Below are positions 7,149-15,714 of a stretch of DNA of 45,613 bases, one piece after another. A model generated the notes under the pieces. The model saw nothing but the letters and a program-made list of their open reading frames with translations. It did not search any database and had not been told where the DNA came from. This DNA comes from Pseudomonadales bacterium. GTDB lineage: Bacteria > Pseudomonadota > Gammaproteobacteria > Pseudomonadales > Azotimanducaceae. The translations under genes were made by a program, and so were the position numbers. Location: positions 1 to 45,613 of the forward strand of contig JANQOA010000334.1 of the NCBI GenBank assembly GCA_028279305.1. Direction: 5' to 3'. Within the stretch, counting starts at the first letter, position 1; the number at the start of each line of letters is the position of its first letter.

Positions 7149-8192
7149 ATGGGACTAGCCGTTCCCGGCAGGCAGGCTGTGCTGTTGGCTGCGGTGTGGC
7201 TGGCCGCCACCGCGGCCCACGCCGCTGAGCTGCTGTTTCCGCAACCTGACGCGGCTCAACCGCCGCGGTTGCTGCAGGTTACCCTGGAGCTGCCGCTGCA
7301 GACCATTATCCGCGAACCTGCCGGTGCCGATATCAGCCACGAAGCAAAACTGGTGCTGGCTGACGGCACGGGTTTGCCGCTGACCGTAGCGCGCAGGGGA
7401 AAATCCCGTCAGGACCACTGCCGCTTTCCGCCGCTGTGGCTGGATTTCAAGAAAAAGCACACCGAAAACACGGTGTTTGCCGGCCAGAACAAGTTAAAAC
7501 TGGTCACCCATTGCAAACGCAGCTTTGACGGGCGGGGCTATCTGGCTGCTGAAATGTTGGCTTACCGCCTGCTCAACCTGTTGTCGGACTACAGCTTCCG
7601 CGTGCGCGCCCTGCAAATCACCTATGCCGACAGCGATAACGGCAAGCAGGGACAACACTGGGCTTTTCTCATTGAACATAAATCCAGCTTAGCCGAACGT
7701 CTGCAGGCACAGGCTGAGAATTTGCCCAAGGTAGACATCACCGGGCTGGATGCAGCCTACAGCACCCGGGTGGCCCTGCATCAATACCTGATCGGCAACA
7801 CCGACTTTTCGTTTATCCGCGGTCCTGAAGGCGACCACTGCTGCCACAACGTTGTGCCGCTGCGCGGTCCTTCCGGCCGCGTCTATCCGGTGCCTTACGA
7901 TTTTGACGCCAGCGGCCTGGTCAACCCGCCCTACGCGGCCCCGGTACCCAGCCTGGGCATCAGCAAAGTCACCCAGCGCCTGTACCGCGGTTACTGCAGG
8001 CACAACCCTGAGCTGGCAGACGCGGTTGCTGAGTTTCTGCAGCGGCGCGGTCAGATAGAGCAGTTGATCAGCCAGTTCAGCGAGCTGCCGGACTTGAAAC
8101 GCGAGCGGGTGCAGAAGTACGCCGCCAGGTTTTTTGCCGTGCTGGCATCGGAAAAACAGCTGGCGCGCAAGGTCACGGGCAAATGCCGCTAA
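7149..8192 (+). CDS. Secreted CotH-kinase-like protein of unknown function
   Basis: A 347-residue protein with a clear signal peptide (hydrophobic run about 8-23, cleaved near AHA-AEL). It is not a family I can name with certainty. The middle and C-terminal parts read like a divergent CotH or protein-kinase-like fold: NTDFSF (217-222), HN (233-234), and YDFDASG (250-256) resemble the D...HN...DxD pattern of CotH spore-coat kinases. Four Cys near 103-134 and 243-244 (numbering from the upstream TTG) may form disulfides. The ATG at 7149 is preferred over the TTG at 7113 because it gives a standard signal peptide. A DUF4956 gene, a family often found near CotH-like genes, lies 2 kb downstream. 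Confidence 0.65.
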   Translation: MGLAVPGRQAVLLAAVWLAATAAHAAELLFPQPDAAQPPRLLQVTLELPLQTIIREPAGADISHEAKLVLADGTGLPLTVARRGKSRQDHCRFPPLWLDFKKKHTENTVFAGQNKLKLVTHCKRSFDGRGYLAAEMLAYRLLNLLSDYSFRVRALQITYADSDNGKQGQHWAFLIEHKSSLAERLQAQAENLPKVDITGLDAAYSTRVALHQYLIGNTDFSFIRGPEGDHCCHNVVPLRGPSGRVYPVPYDFDASGLVNPPYAAPVPSLGISKVTQRLYRGYCRHNPELADAVAEFLQRRGQIEQLISQFSELPDLKRERVQKYAARFFAVLASEKQLARKVTGKCR

Positions 8193-8200
8193 AGCTGCGC

Positions 8201-9100
8201 TCAGGCCTGCAACCACTCCGCCAGACAACGCGTCATGCGTGGATGGATCAGGTAGCCGAGGCTGCTGTGGGGATTTGAGCGGCCGTAGCGCACCGCCAGA
8301 TTGTACACCGTGTAGTCGCTGATACCGCCGATCAGGCGCTGCTGTAACATGCCGGCGAAATCATCCGCCACGGTTTTGTCATGGCAGACATAGTCATCTT
8401 CGGCGGCCAGGTTGTGCCAATCAATGACGTTAACCGGATAGCGGCGCGGACCGGCTTCCCCGGAGCCTGCCAGTTTGCTCTGCACGTAACGGGAGCCAAG
8501 CGGTGAACCCAGAGTCACCCAGCAGCTGACCCGGCCCTCCACACCCTGCTGATGGCCGAGTTGCCACAGCACGTCGTAGGCGATAACGCTGCCCATGCAG
8601 TGACTGAGCAGGAGTATGTCCTGCCCCTCCCCAAGCCCGTTGTGCAACTCATGCTGCAGCTGCTGCTGCACACCGCGGCTGAACGGCTGGTCGCGCCAGT
8701 AAAACTTGAGCTCCGGCAACGCCCGGCCGACCGCCGCCGCGCCCAGTCCGGCCACCGCGCTGAAGTCCATGACAAATTCTTTAACCGCACTTTTGCCCGG
8801 CAGCCCTTCGTAATTACGGCGGCGGAACTGCCGCGGCTTATCCAGCTGCTGCAGGCGTTCAAGCGCCTGACGGCGGTTCGCCAGATCCAGTTCGATATCG
8901 TAGCTGGTGCGGTCAAATTCCTGCACCGCGTCAGCAAAATAGATCATCTCGCAGCGCACGCTGCGGAATGTCTCCAGCAGTTCAGGCTGATCGCGCTGCA
9001 ATCCCGCTTCCAGGGCCTGCAGCCAGAGATGCTGCAGCGCGTCCGCGCCGGGTTTGCGGCCGCGTCCATGCAGCATGATGATGCGTTTAGAGCGCGCCAT
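8201..9100 (-). CDS. Alpha/beta hydrolase with Cys at the nucleophile position
   Basis: A 299-residue cytoplasmic alpha/beta-hydrolase. It opens with IIMLHGRGRKPG, an oxyanion-hole strand. The nucleophile elbow reads LLLSHCMGSVIAYDVL, where S166-H-C168-M-G170 replaces the usual G/S-H-S-M-G, so the nucleophile is Cys rather than Ser (TGC in the DNA). A candidate acid lies in VIDWHNLAAEDDYV and the His in NPHSSLGYLIHP. Cys nucleophiles are known in dienelactone hydrolase, which usually acts on lactones. It is followed 11 bp downstream of its start by the lipoprotein gene on the same strand. Substrate unknown. Confidence 0.8.
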   Translation of the reverse strand: MARSKRIIMLHGRGRKPGADALQHLWLQALEAGLQRDQPELLETFRSVRCEMIYFADAVQEFDRTSYDIELDLANRRQALERLQQLDKPRQFRRRNYEGLPGKSAVKEFVMDFSAVAGLGAAAVGRALPELKFYWRDQPFSRGVQQQLQHELHNGLGEGQDILLLSHCMGSVIAYDVLWQLGHQQGVEGRVSCWVTLGSPLGSRYVQSKLAGSGEAGPRRYPVNVIDWHNLAAEDDYVCHDKTVADDFAGMLQQRLIGGISDYTVYNLAVRYGRSNPHSSLGYLIHPRMTRCLAEWLQA

Positions 9101-9111
9101 GGGTGCAATCC

Positions 9112-9969
9112 TCAGATCAGTTCGCGGTAGCGGGTTAGAGTCCCGCGCTTGCCTTTTTTACCAGCTTCATTGGCCACGTAGAAATAGCCGTCTGCAAATA
9201 CAAAACCTTCCGCCTGGTTATGGATTTTTTTGTCCGGCAGGTCACCGGCGGCGAGCGCTTTACCGTCCAGCGATATTTTCAACAGCCGCTTGCCCTGGGC
9301 AGACAACAGCCACAGCTGCCCGGTGTTTACCCTGCTCACCGCTGACGGGAAGACCTTGCCGTCTTTTAACGGTTTGTCAAACGCATCAAACGGCACCTGG
9401 ATATCCGCCTCCGGCACCCGCTGTTGCAGTTCCGGCGACCATGCAAACAGATTCAGGTTGCCGCGCAGGTGCTTTTGCAATGGCGTCTTGCACAGCAGCA
9501 GAAGTACTTCCCGCTCCGGCCAGGCTTCCAACCCTTCTATTTCGCATAATTCGGCCAAGCCGGTGTCAAACCGCTGAAACGCGGTTGCCTTGCCGTCAGC
9601 AACATTGTCACTGCGGTACAGGACGCCCCTGCTGGTAGTGGCGTACAGGGCGCCGCGGTACACCGCCAGGCCCTCAAAGTCCTCTTTCTCAGGCGGATCG
9701 CCGAAGCGCAGCCACTTTTTCACCCGCGCTTGGGCAAAGCGGATCCTGTAGACCAGCCCCTGTTCGTCGCCGATAACAAACAACTCCCCGTTATGGGCCG
9801 TGAGGCCGGAGACCTCCCGCAAACCCTTGGGCAGCTCCATCGTCAGATGATCAGCCGCAGCGGTGTCCGCCGCCGGCCTGCCGCAGCCGGTAACGGACAA
9901 GGTCAGCACCAGGCAGGCGGCCGCCAGCCGCACGCGAGATGCAGGCCGCGCAGACCGGCTAAAGCTCAT
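9112..9969 (-). CDS. SdiA-regulated-type lipoprotein (beta-propeller)
   Basis: A 285-residue lipoprotein: the signal peptide ends in a lipobox, LSVTGC, so it is probably anchored in the outer or inner membrane. The mature part contains repeated strands of the type ELFVIGDEQGLVYRI, LYATTSRGVLYR and QAEGFVFADGYFYVANE, matching the SdiA-regulated (YjiK) beta-propeller family; phytase- and esterase-like propellers are related. Function unknown. Its start overlaps the end of the DUF4956 gene by 11 bases, so the two are cotranscribed and probably translationally coupled. Confidence 0.8.
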   Translation of the reverse strand: MSFSRSARPASRVRLAAACLVLTLSVTGCGRPAADTAAADHLTMELPKGLREVSGLTAHNGELFVIGDEQGLVYRIRFAQARVKKWLRFGDPPEKEDFEGLAVYRGALYATTSRGVLYRSDNVADGKATAFQRFDTGLAELCEIEGLEAWPEREVLLLLCKTPLQKHLRGNLNLFAWSPELQQRVPEADIQVPFDAFDKPLKDGKVFPSAVSRVNTGQLWLLSAQGKRLLKISLDGKALAAGDLPDKKIHNQAEGFVFADGYFYVANEAGKKGKRGTLTRYRELI

Positions 9970-10603
9970 TGTCGTCCCGGCCGCGCCCGGTCAGAAAAGA
10001 AAAGAACGGCGTGGTCAGATCCGCGCCGTAATCCAGTTTCCAGAGTAACAGGTTGACGTACACAAAGCCGACGGAAATAACAAAGGAAATACCCAGAGCC
10101 CCGATACCGGCGCCGAGGCCAACGGCAATAGCGGAAAAAATGTACAGCGCGTGGGCGGGTTCCTCCAGGGCAAAACGAAAACGCACCGCCGCCACCACTC
10201 CGGCCAGGCTGAAGGCCAGCGCCAGATTGTTCTGCACAATCATGGCTATACCCGCCACAATCACCGGCAGCACGACAATGGTCTGCGCAAAGGAACGGTT
10301 GATCATCTTGCTGCGGGTGGTAATAAAATAAACCCAGGAAATGGGTGCCATTATCAGCAGCGCACCGAAAATGGCCATGGCCAGGGTCACTGCTTCTACA
10401 CTCTCCACGGTGTCGGTGTTAACAAAAGTGGCGATCACCTCAGCGTCGTCCGCGCTGCGGTCCGGCAGCTCTACCCCGCCAAAAGGCAGCAGCGGTACAT
10501 AGCGGGGGAAACTCCAGACCACCACCTGCAGCAACACGATAAGTGCCGCAAAATAACACGTGATCAGAAACAGCGGATTTCTGATGGGTGTGGATTTTCT
10601 CAA
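9959..10603 (-). CDS. DUF4956 membrane protein
   Basis: A 214-residue protein with four or five membrane helices (about 9-30, 70-92, 105-125, 130-150, 155-185). The segment NNLALAFSLAGVVAAVRFR followed by LYIFSAIAVGLGAGIGALG is characteristic of DUF4956. In other bacteria this family often sits beside VTC-type polyphosphate polymerase and CotH genes; here a CotH-like gene is close but no VTC domain is seen. It overlaps the lipoprotein gene and lies 13 bp from the phosphatase gene on the same strand, so the three probably form an operon. Role unknown. Confidence 0.85.
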   Translation of the reverse strand: MRKSTPIRNPLFLITCYFAALIVLLQVVVWSFPRYVPLLPFGGVELPDRSADDAEVIATFVNTDTVESVEAVTLAMAIFGALLIMAPISWVYFITTRSKMINRSFAQTIVVLPVIVAGIAMIVQNNLALAFSLAGVVAAVRFRFALEEPAHALYIFSAIAVGLGAGIGALGISFVISVGFVYVNLLLWKLDYGADLTTPFFSFLTGRGRDDNEL

Positions 10604-10616
10604 TTGCCCCCCCGGA

Positions 10617-12311
10617 CTATTCAGCGGCCTCCGGCCAGCCCTGCACCAGATCCCTGCGCTTGAGTATGGCTTTGATTTGCCGCTTGCTCAACAGGTCCTC
10701 CAGCTCCGCCTGCAGCCGCGCCTCGTCCAGCGCCGCCAGTTTTTCCGCCAGCGCCGGCGCCAGTTTGGGGGTGTGGGCATATTGATTGGGTCTGCTGTCC
10801 GTGGGGAACGCGCGCTGCTGCCCGGTTGCCCTGATTTCCCAGGTGGGCAGGCGGTAAAACAGATTTTCCCCGCTGCGGTCGCGCTGGCCGGTCAAGGTAT
10901 CAAACGCCGACAACAGGTCGTAGTCGCTGCCCTGGCGGCAATAGTTAGGCCGGCGGTACCCGCCCTGCAGGCGCTGCTGTTCACTCAGCCAGCGGGCATC
11001 TTTCAGCCGCACCACCCCGGTTTTACCGCTGACTTTCCGGCTGACCGTCTCTGCCATCATGTTCAGGCCCAACAACCGGTCCAGGCGGTACGCCGCCAGC
11101 ACCCGTTGTGCCTGCTTCTGCGGCATGATTTCAAATTCCGCCTCGGTGCCGTCCTTAAAGCGCAGTTGCGTCACGCCATCAGCCTGCTCGCCAAGCTGCG
11201 GGTCTTCGTTGGTCAACATGTTGCGCAACGCATCAACCTGCGCCGCCGTGGGCTGCGCGGTGAGCGCTTCGGTCCGCTGCGCCTGGCTGTCGATTACCGC
11301 TATCCGGCTGCCGGTGATTTCGAGCACAAACGGCTTGCCTTTGTACACCTCCGCCAGCATGCCTGTGTCAACCACCACCACCTGCCCGTCCAGACGGCTG
11401 CGCACTTTGCGCCCGGGGGTGGGGGTATGTCCGACAATCACCCGCTCCACCGCAAACTGCTGCAGCAGGCCCCGCAGAGAAGGTGACTCCAGCAACGCAT
11501 GGCAGGCAGCATTGCCGCGGTGCCAATGGGGGCCGAATGAACCCAACAAAGGTTCAGCCGCAGCGGCAACAAAAGCTGCGATGTCCGCGGGCAGTTCCGC
11601 CCCTTCCGCAGCCAGGCCGCCCAGGGTGTCCGCCAGGGTCAATAGATCCATGTCCGACCCGGGGGATTCAGCATCCGCAGTGATTTCAGCGTGATAAGCC
11701 CGCGCTGCGGCGGCTACCGCCCGCAGTGCGGTCAAAGCCGTGCCGACCCTCTCATTCACCTGCTGCTGATCGAGCCCGGCCAGGGCGGTTGACAAGCCAC
11801 CATGCACAAACAGGCTGTTGTCGATAATCAGCATGGTCGGCAGCGACAGCAGCCAACTGCCGTAGACCCCCGCACTGGAAAACAATTGCCGGTGCCCCGC
11901 CGGGCCGCCGTAACTGGCCATTTCAGGCTCGCTGACGTCGCGCAGGTCCGCCGTCAGGTTCATGACTTCGTGATTACCCAGCAGTACATGGACCCGCCCG
12001 CCCGCCGCCGCAGCCTGGTTCTGCAAAGACCGCATCAAGTCCAGGACAGCCCGCGAGCCGGCCCCGCGGTCTATGAGGTCACCGACGCTGACCAGGTGGG
12101 TGGCGCCGCCTGTCCACCGCTGTTCAGCGTCTATCAATTCCGCGGCGCTCAACACACTGAGCAGCGGCTGCAGGGCACCATGCACGTCACCCACCACCAC
12201 CACCCGCTCGACGTTCTGCCAGCGCCCCGGTGCAACCTCCTGGGGCTGTGCCGCAGCCCAGGCGCTGAACCCCAGGCCAAGCGCCCACAGGCATAACTTC
12301 AGATAATCCAT
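10617..12311 (-). CDS. Secreted PPP-family phosphatase fused to a kinase-like domain
   Basis: A 564-residue protein with a signal peptide (to about 21). Residues 35-320 are a metallophosphatase of the Shewanella-type PPP family: GDVHG (41-45), GDLIDRG (77-83), GNHE (112-115), VHGG (169-172) and GHTP (294-297). After a linker, residues about 400-555 look like a degenerate kinase fold of the PI-kinase/FAM20 kind: AYRLDRLLGL (407-416) and FDTLTGQRDRSGEN (470-483), where D478 and N483 match the DRxxxN catalytic loop. The following metal-binding Asp of kinases is not evident (WEIRATGQQRAF). It could act on phosphoproteins or other phosphorylated targets in the periplasm. It heads the run of minus-strand genes with DUF4956 and the lipoprotein. 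Confidence 0.78.
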   Translation of the reverse strand: MDYLKLCLWALGLGFSAWAAAQPQEVAPGRWQNVERVVVVGDVHGALQPLLSVLSAAELIDAEQRWTGGATHLVSVGDLIDRGAGSRAVLDLMRSLQNQAAAAGGRVHVLLGNHEVMNLTADLRDVSEPEMASYGGPAGHRQLFSSAGVYGSWLLSLPTMLIIDNSLFVHGGLSTALAGLDQQQVNERVGTALTALRAVAAAARAYHAEITADAESPGSDMDLLTLADTLGGLAAEGAELPADIAAFVAAAAEPLLGSFGPHWHRGNAACHALLESPSLRGLLQQFAVERVIVGHTPTPGRKVRSRLDGQVVVVDTGMLAEVYKGKPFVLEITGSRIAVIDSQAQRTEALTAQPTAAQVDALRNMLTNEDPQLGEQADGVTQLRFKDGTEAEFEIMPQKQAQRVLAAYRLDRLLGLNMMAETVSRKVSGKTGVVRLKDARWLSEQQRLQGGYRRPNYCRQGSDYDLLSAFDTLTGQRDRSGENLFYRLPTWEIRATGQQRAFPTDSRPNQYAHTPKLAPALAEKLAALDEARLQAELEDLLSKRQIKAILKRRDLVQGWPEAAE

Positions 12312-12397
12312 AAGCCCGATGATAACCCACCCCGCCCGGGGCCAGCCAACCGGACCGGCTTCACATTGAAGCAGGCCGGTTCTGTTAAAATGCCGCC

Positions 12398-13900
12398 ATG
12401 ACGCAGCAGAACCAACAGCACATTGCCGTTGTCGGTGCCGGTATCGCCGGCATGTGCACAGCCCTGGCGCTGAGCAAACAGGACTACCGGGTCACCGTAT
12501 TCGAGCGCGATATACCGCCGCCGGCGGGTGATGCAGACCAGGCTTTTTTTCAGTGGCAGCGCCGCGGCGCGGCCCAGTTCCGGCACCCGCACGCTTTCCT
12601 GGGGTTGATGTGCAGCCTGCTGGAAGAACACTATCCGGATCTGCTGCAGGCTTTTTTTGCCGCCGGGGCACGGCGCATGAACTTTGCCGACATGGTGCCG
12701 CCGGCACTGCTGGAGGCCTACAGTCCGCAGCCGGGGGACGAAAAGTTATGGATGCTGCTGTGCCGCCGGGCGACCATGGAAACCGTGCTGCGCCGCCACG
12801 TCACCGCACAGCCGAATATTGATATCCAGAACACCAGCTATGTGACCGGCGTGCGGACCACTGCAGGCAGCACAGGTCCGCTGAACATATGTGGCCTGCA
12901 CATCACAGACCGGCTCAGCAAAAACAAGTACACGCACGATGCGGACATCGTTGTGGATGCCACCGGCCGCGCCAGCAAATTCCCGCGCTGGTTTGCCGCC
13001 CTGGGCGCCGACATTCCCGAGCAGCGGGACGACGCTGAGATCGTTTACTACACCCGTCACTACCGGCTGAAGCCCGGGGTGGAGGAGCCGTCGCGGCACG
13101 ACAACCCCCCCGCTGCCGGCGACCTCGGCTATATGAAGTATGGCGTGTTTCCGGGCGACGGCGGCCATTTTGCCGTCATCATCTGTCTACCCAACGGCGA
13201 AACAGAGTTGCGCGCGGCGGTAAAGGACGGCGCCAAGTTTGACGCGATCTGCCGCACCGTGCCCGGCCTGCAGCCCTGGCTGGCCGCGGACCGGGCTGAA
13301 GCCACCACCCCATCCTTCGGCATTGGCGAGATTCATGCGGTCTGGCGCGACTACGTAACTGCGCAGCAGCCCGCCGTGTTGAATTTTTTTGCCGTCGGCG
13401 ATTCCAGCGTGCGCACCAATCCGCTGTACGGCCGCGGCTGCAGTACCGGTATCCTGCACGCCCAGATACTGGCTGAAGTGCTGGCTGCGCACAGTTCACC
13501 GGCAGACCGCGCACGCGCCTTTCAGGACCGCACCAACGAACGCATCCGGCCGATTTTCGACGCCAGCCTGCGTGAAGACCGCAGCGGCATCCGCCGCGCC
13601 GCCGCTGTCATGGCGGGTGAGCCGAGGGATCAGGCGGACAGTCTGAAAAAATGGTTCGGGCTGGCGTTTGCGGACGCGCTGGCGGCAGCGGTCAGGGATG
13701 AGATGCACGTCTTCCGCGGCATGATGCGTACGGTGAACCTGGTGGAAAAACCCGGAGAGTTTCTTAAGGACCGGCGGGTGCGGCTCACGATCCTGCGTTA
13801 CATGCTGCGCGGCCGCAAACGCAATGCCCGCGCCCGGGTGCAGCGTGGCCTCAGCCGCCCGGACCTGTTGCAACACGTGGCGGGCCTGCAGGGGTCGTAA
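12398..13900 (+). CDS. FAD-dependent oxidoreductase
   Basis: A 500-residue flavoprotein. GAGIAG (13-18) is the dinucleotide-binding motif, VVDATGRAS is the second FAD motif and GDSSVRTNPLYGRGCSTG is the GD motif, together typical of the geranylgeranyl-reductase, hydroxylase and halogenase superfamily. The tryptophan-halogenase signature lysine motif is not seen, so a monooxygenase or saturase-like role is more likely. It stands alone, divergent from the phosphatase and followed by an SDR gene about 200 bp on. Confidence 0.85.
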   Translation: MTQQNQQHIAVVGAGIAGMCTALALSKQDYRVTVFERDIPPPAGDADQAFFQWQRRGAAQFRHPHAFLGLMCSLLEEHYPDLLQAFFAAGARRMNFADMVPPALLEAYSPQPGDEKLWMLLCRRATMETVLRRHVTAQPNIDIQNTSYVTGVRTTAGSTGPLNICGLHITDRLSKNKYTHDADIVVDATGRASKFPRWFAALGADIPEQRDDAEIVYYTRHYRLKPGVEEPSRHDNPPAAGDLGYMKYGVFPGDGGHFAVIICLPNGETELRAAVKDGAKFDAICRTVPGLQPWLAADRAEATTPSFGIGEIHAVWRDYVTAQQPAVLNFFAVGDSSVRTNPLYGRGCSTGILHAQILAEVLAAHSSPADRARAFQDRTNERIRPIFDASLREDRSGIRRAAAVMAGEPRDQADSLKKWFGLAFADALAAAVRDEMHVFRGMMRTVNLVEKPGEFLKDRRVRLTILRYMLRGRKRNARARVQRGLSRPDLLQHVAGLQGS

Positions 13901-14096
13901 CGGCCTCAATGCCGGCTCGAAGCCGCGCGCGGTTGCTGCCAAACTTCCTTTTTCCAATCCGCCCCCCTTGCCGGGGTGACATCGGCGCGGCCGGCGGCTG
14001 TGCTGTGATTCCTTTGTTGCTTTGATGCTTGTCCTGCGGTGCATGGTGTACGGCAGGCGGGGGTTGGTACACTTGCGCATTTTTTGGAGAGCACAC

Positions 14097-14891
14097 ATGC
14101 AGGATCTTTTTTCAGTGGCGGGCAAAGTGGTGGTGGTAACCGGCGGTTCGCGGGGTATCGGCGAGATGATTGCGGCGGGATTTCTCGCCAACGGCGCCAA
14201 GGTATATATCAGTTCGCGCAAGGCTGAGGCCTGCGACGCCACGGCGCAGCGGTTGCAGGCGGAGTTTGGCGGCGAGTGTGTGTCCCTTCCGGCGGACATG
14301 TCGACGCTGGCGGGGATTCAGGGATTCACCGACAGTTTTAAGGCCGCCGAATCGCGCCTGGACGTGCTGGTGAATAACGCCGGGGTCGCCTGGGGGGCGC
14401 CGCTGGAGGAATTCCCCGAAGTGGGATGGGACAAGGTGATGAATACCAACGTCAAGGGTCCGTTCTTCCTGACCCAGCAACTGTTGCCCCTGCTGGAGGC
14501 AGCCGCCAGCTTTGAAACCCCGGCGCGGGTAGTCAACGTAGGTTCTATCGACGGCATCAAAACACCGGTTTTTGACAACTTTTCCTACGGCCCTTCAAAA
14601 GCAGCCATCCACCACCTGACCCGGGTGCTGGCTGCGCACCTGATCAAACGTAACATCATTGTTAACGGCATTGCGCCGGGGCCATTCCCCACTTACATGC
14701 TGAGCACCGGCGTCGGCGGCGGCGGGGACACACACACGACAGATTGGGACGCGGTCGGCCGCGCTAACCCCCGCGGCCGGGTCGGCACCGCTGAAGATAT
14801 CGCCGGGCTGGCTATCTTCTTAAGCTCCAGGGCATCCGGCTTCACGGTGGGGGATGTCATCACCTGCGACGGCGGGTCGGTGGTTTCTTAA
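14097..14891 (+). CDS. Short-chain dehydrogenase/reductase
   Basis: A 264-residue SDR: TGGSRGIG near the N-terminus binds NAD(P), NNAG is the structural motif, and the catalytic Ser (VGSIDG), Tyr and Lys (YGPSK) are present. The C-terminal ITCDGGSVVS is typical of fatty-acyl and rhamnolipid-type ketoreductases. ATG at 14097 has GGAGA just upstream and is preferred over the ATG at 14022. The stretch coding GGDTHTTD contains one exact copy of the dispersed GGACACACRC motif (14723-14737). Substrate unknown. Confidence 0.9.
   Translation: MQDLFSVAGKVVVVTGGSRGIGEMIAAGFLANGAKVYISSRKAEACDATAQRLQAEFGGECVSLPADMSTLAGIQGFTDSFKAAESRLDVLVNNAGVAWGAPLEEFPEVGWDKVMNTNVKGPFFLTQQLLPLLEAAASFETPARVVNVGSIDGIKTPVFDNFSYGPSKAAIHHLTRVLAAHLIKRNIIVNGIAPGPFPTYMLSTGVGGGGDTHTTDWDAVGRANPRGRVGTAEDIAGLAIFLSSRASGFTVGDVITCDGGSVVS
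14723..14737 (+). repeat. Dispersed motif, in SDR gene (first copy in window)
   Basis: GGGGACACACACACG is the first exact-core copy in the window. It is translated in the SDR as GDTHT. The preceding 14.7 kb contain no exact core. Confidence 0.6.
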
Positions 14892-14907
14892 TTACACCGC
14901 CCGTCAT

Positions 14908-15714
14908 TCACCTGGCGTACATGGCAATCAAGCGCTGATCCCGCTGCCAGGCCGGATCAGCGGCAAATACGGACCCGCCGGTTCTGCCGCGCAGGTCCTG
15001 CACCAGCCCGGTCAAGTCTGCGAACGCTTGATGCGCCTTGGGCGAAGGCAACTCGTGCGCCTGCGCCGCCAGGCTCAAACCCCGCGCGATCTCGCGGGCA
15101 TAAGTTTCGATTCCGCCCAGCTTCTGCAGCGCAACCTGCAGGTAGGCGAGGAACGCACTATAGATGTACAAAGCCTCAAAACCGCTGAACGCTGCTACGT
15201 GCTCGGTGGGCAGTTGTTGAGCGGGGGACACCACAACCTCGTGCAGAGTAGCCTCACCCTGGCTCAGGTCCGGCAGCATGCCGGGTGAATCTTTGTGGGT
15301 GAGCGTGACGCCGCTCTGACCCTCCGCCACCAGGCAGTAGCGGGCGCGCTCACCGCGTCCTGCCTTAATCACCAGATCGGAGACCGAGCGGCTGGCCGCG
15401 ATCCAGGTTTTGTGACCGGACAGCAGCAGGGTGTCCTGGTGTTGCTGCCAGTCGACACCAGGCTGCAGGTGTGTGTCCTTTTCAGAGACTGCAAACGCCG
15501 CCCAGCCGCTGAACGATGTGCGCGGGAAGGTGCGGCGTATGGCAGCCTGGTAACCGGCAACAAACACCCAGGCCAGGCGGTCTGCGCAGAAGCCGCCGGC
15601 TACCGCCATTTCCAGAGGGTCCTGCAGACCTGCCGCATACGTTTGCCAGCGCTGCAGGAACTCGGCCTCATCCGCCGCGGCAGACAGTTCAAACGCCCAC
15701 TCGGGTGTATTCAC
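14908..15714 (-). CDS. Acyl-CoA-dehydrogenase-like protein (short)
   Basis: A 268-residue protein resembling acyl-CoA dehydrogenases: the middle beta domain is clear (AAFAVSEKDTHLQPGVDW, LSGHKTWIAASRSVSDLVI, SPGMLPDLSQGEATLHEVVV), followed by a short helical region. At 268 residues it is much shorter than the usual 380 or so, because the N-terminal helical part is reduced, so FAD binding and activity are uncertain. Its GTG start overlaps the TauD stop by four bases (GTGA), which indicates an operon with the dioxygenase. The segment KDTHLQPG is encoded by an exact copy of the dispersed motif (15463-15481). Confidence 0.75.
   Translation of the reverse strand: MNTPEWAFELSAAADEAEFLQRWQTYAAGLQDPLEMAVAGGFCADRLAWVFVAGYQAAIRRTFPRTSFSGWAAFAVSEKDTHLQPGVDWQQHQDTLLLSGHKTWIAASRSVSDLVIKAGRGERARYCLVAEGQSGVTLTHKDSPGMLPDLSQGEATLHEVVVSPAQQLPTEHVAAFSGFEALYIYSAFLAYLQVALQKLGGIETYAREIARGLSLAAQAHELPSPKAHQAFADLTGLVQDLRGRTGGSVFAADPAWQRDQRLIAMYAR
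15463..15481 (-). repeat. Dispersed motif, in acyl-CoA-dehydrogenase-like gene
   Basis: CTGCAGGTGTGTGTCCTTT on the plus strand is a full-length match to the motif on the minus strand. It codes for DTHLQ in the sense of the gene. Confidence 0.7.
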
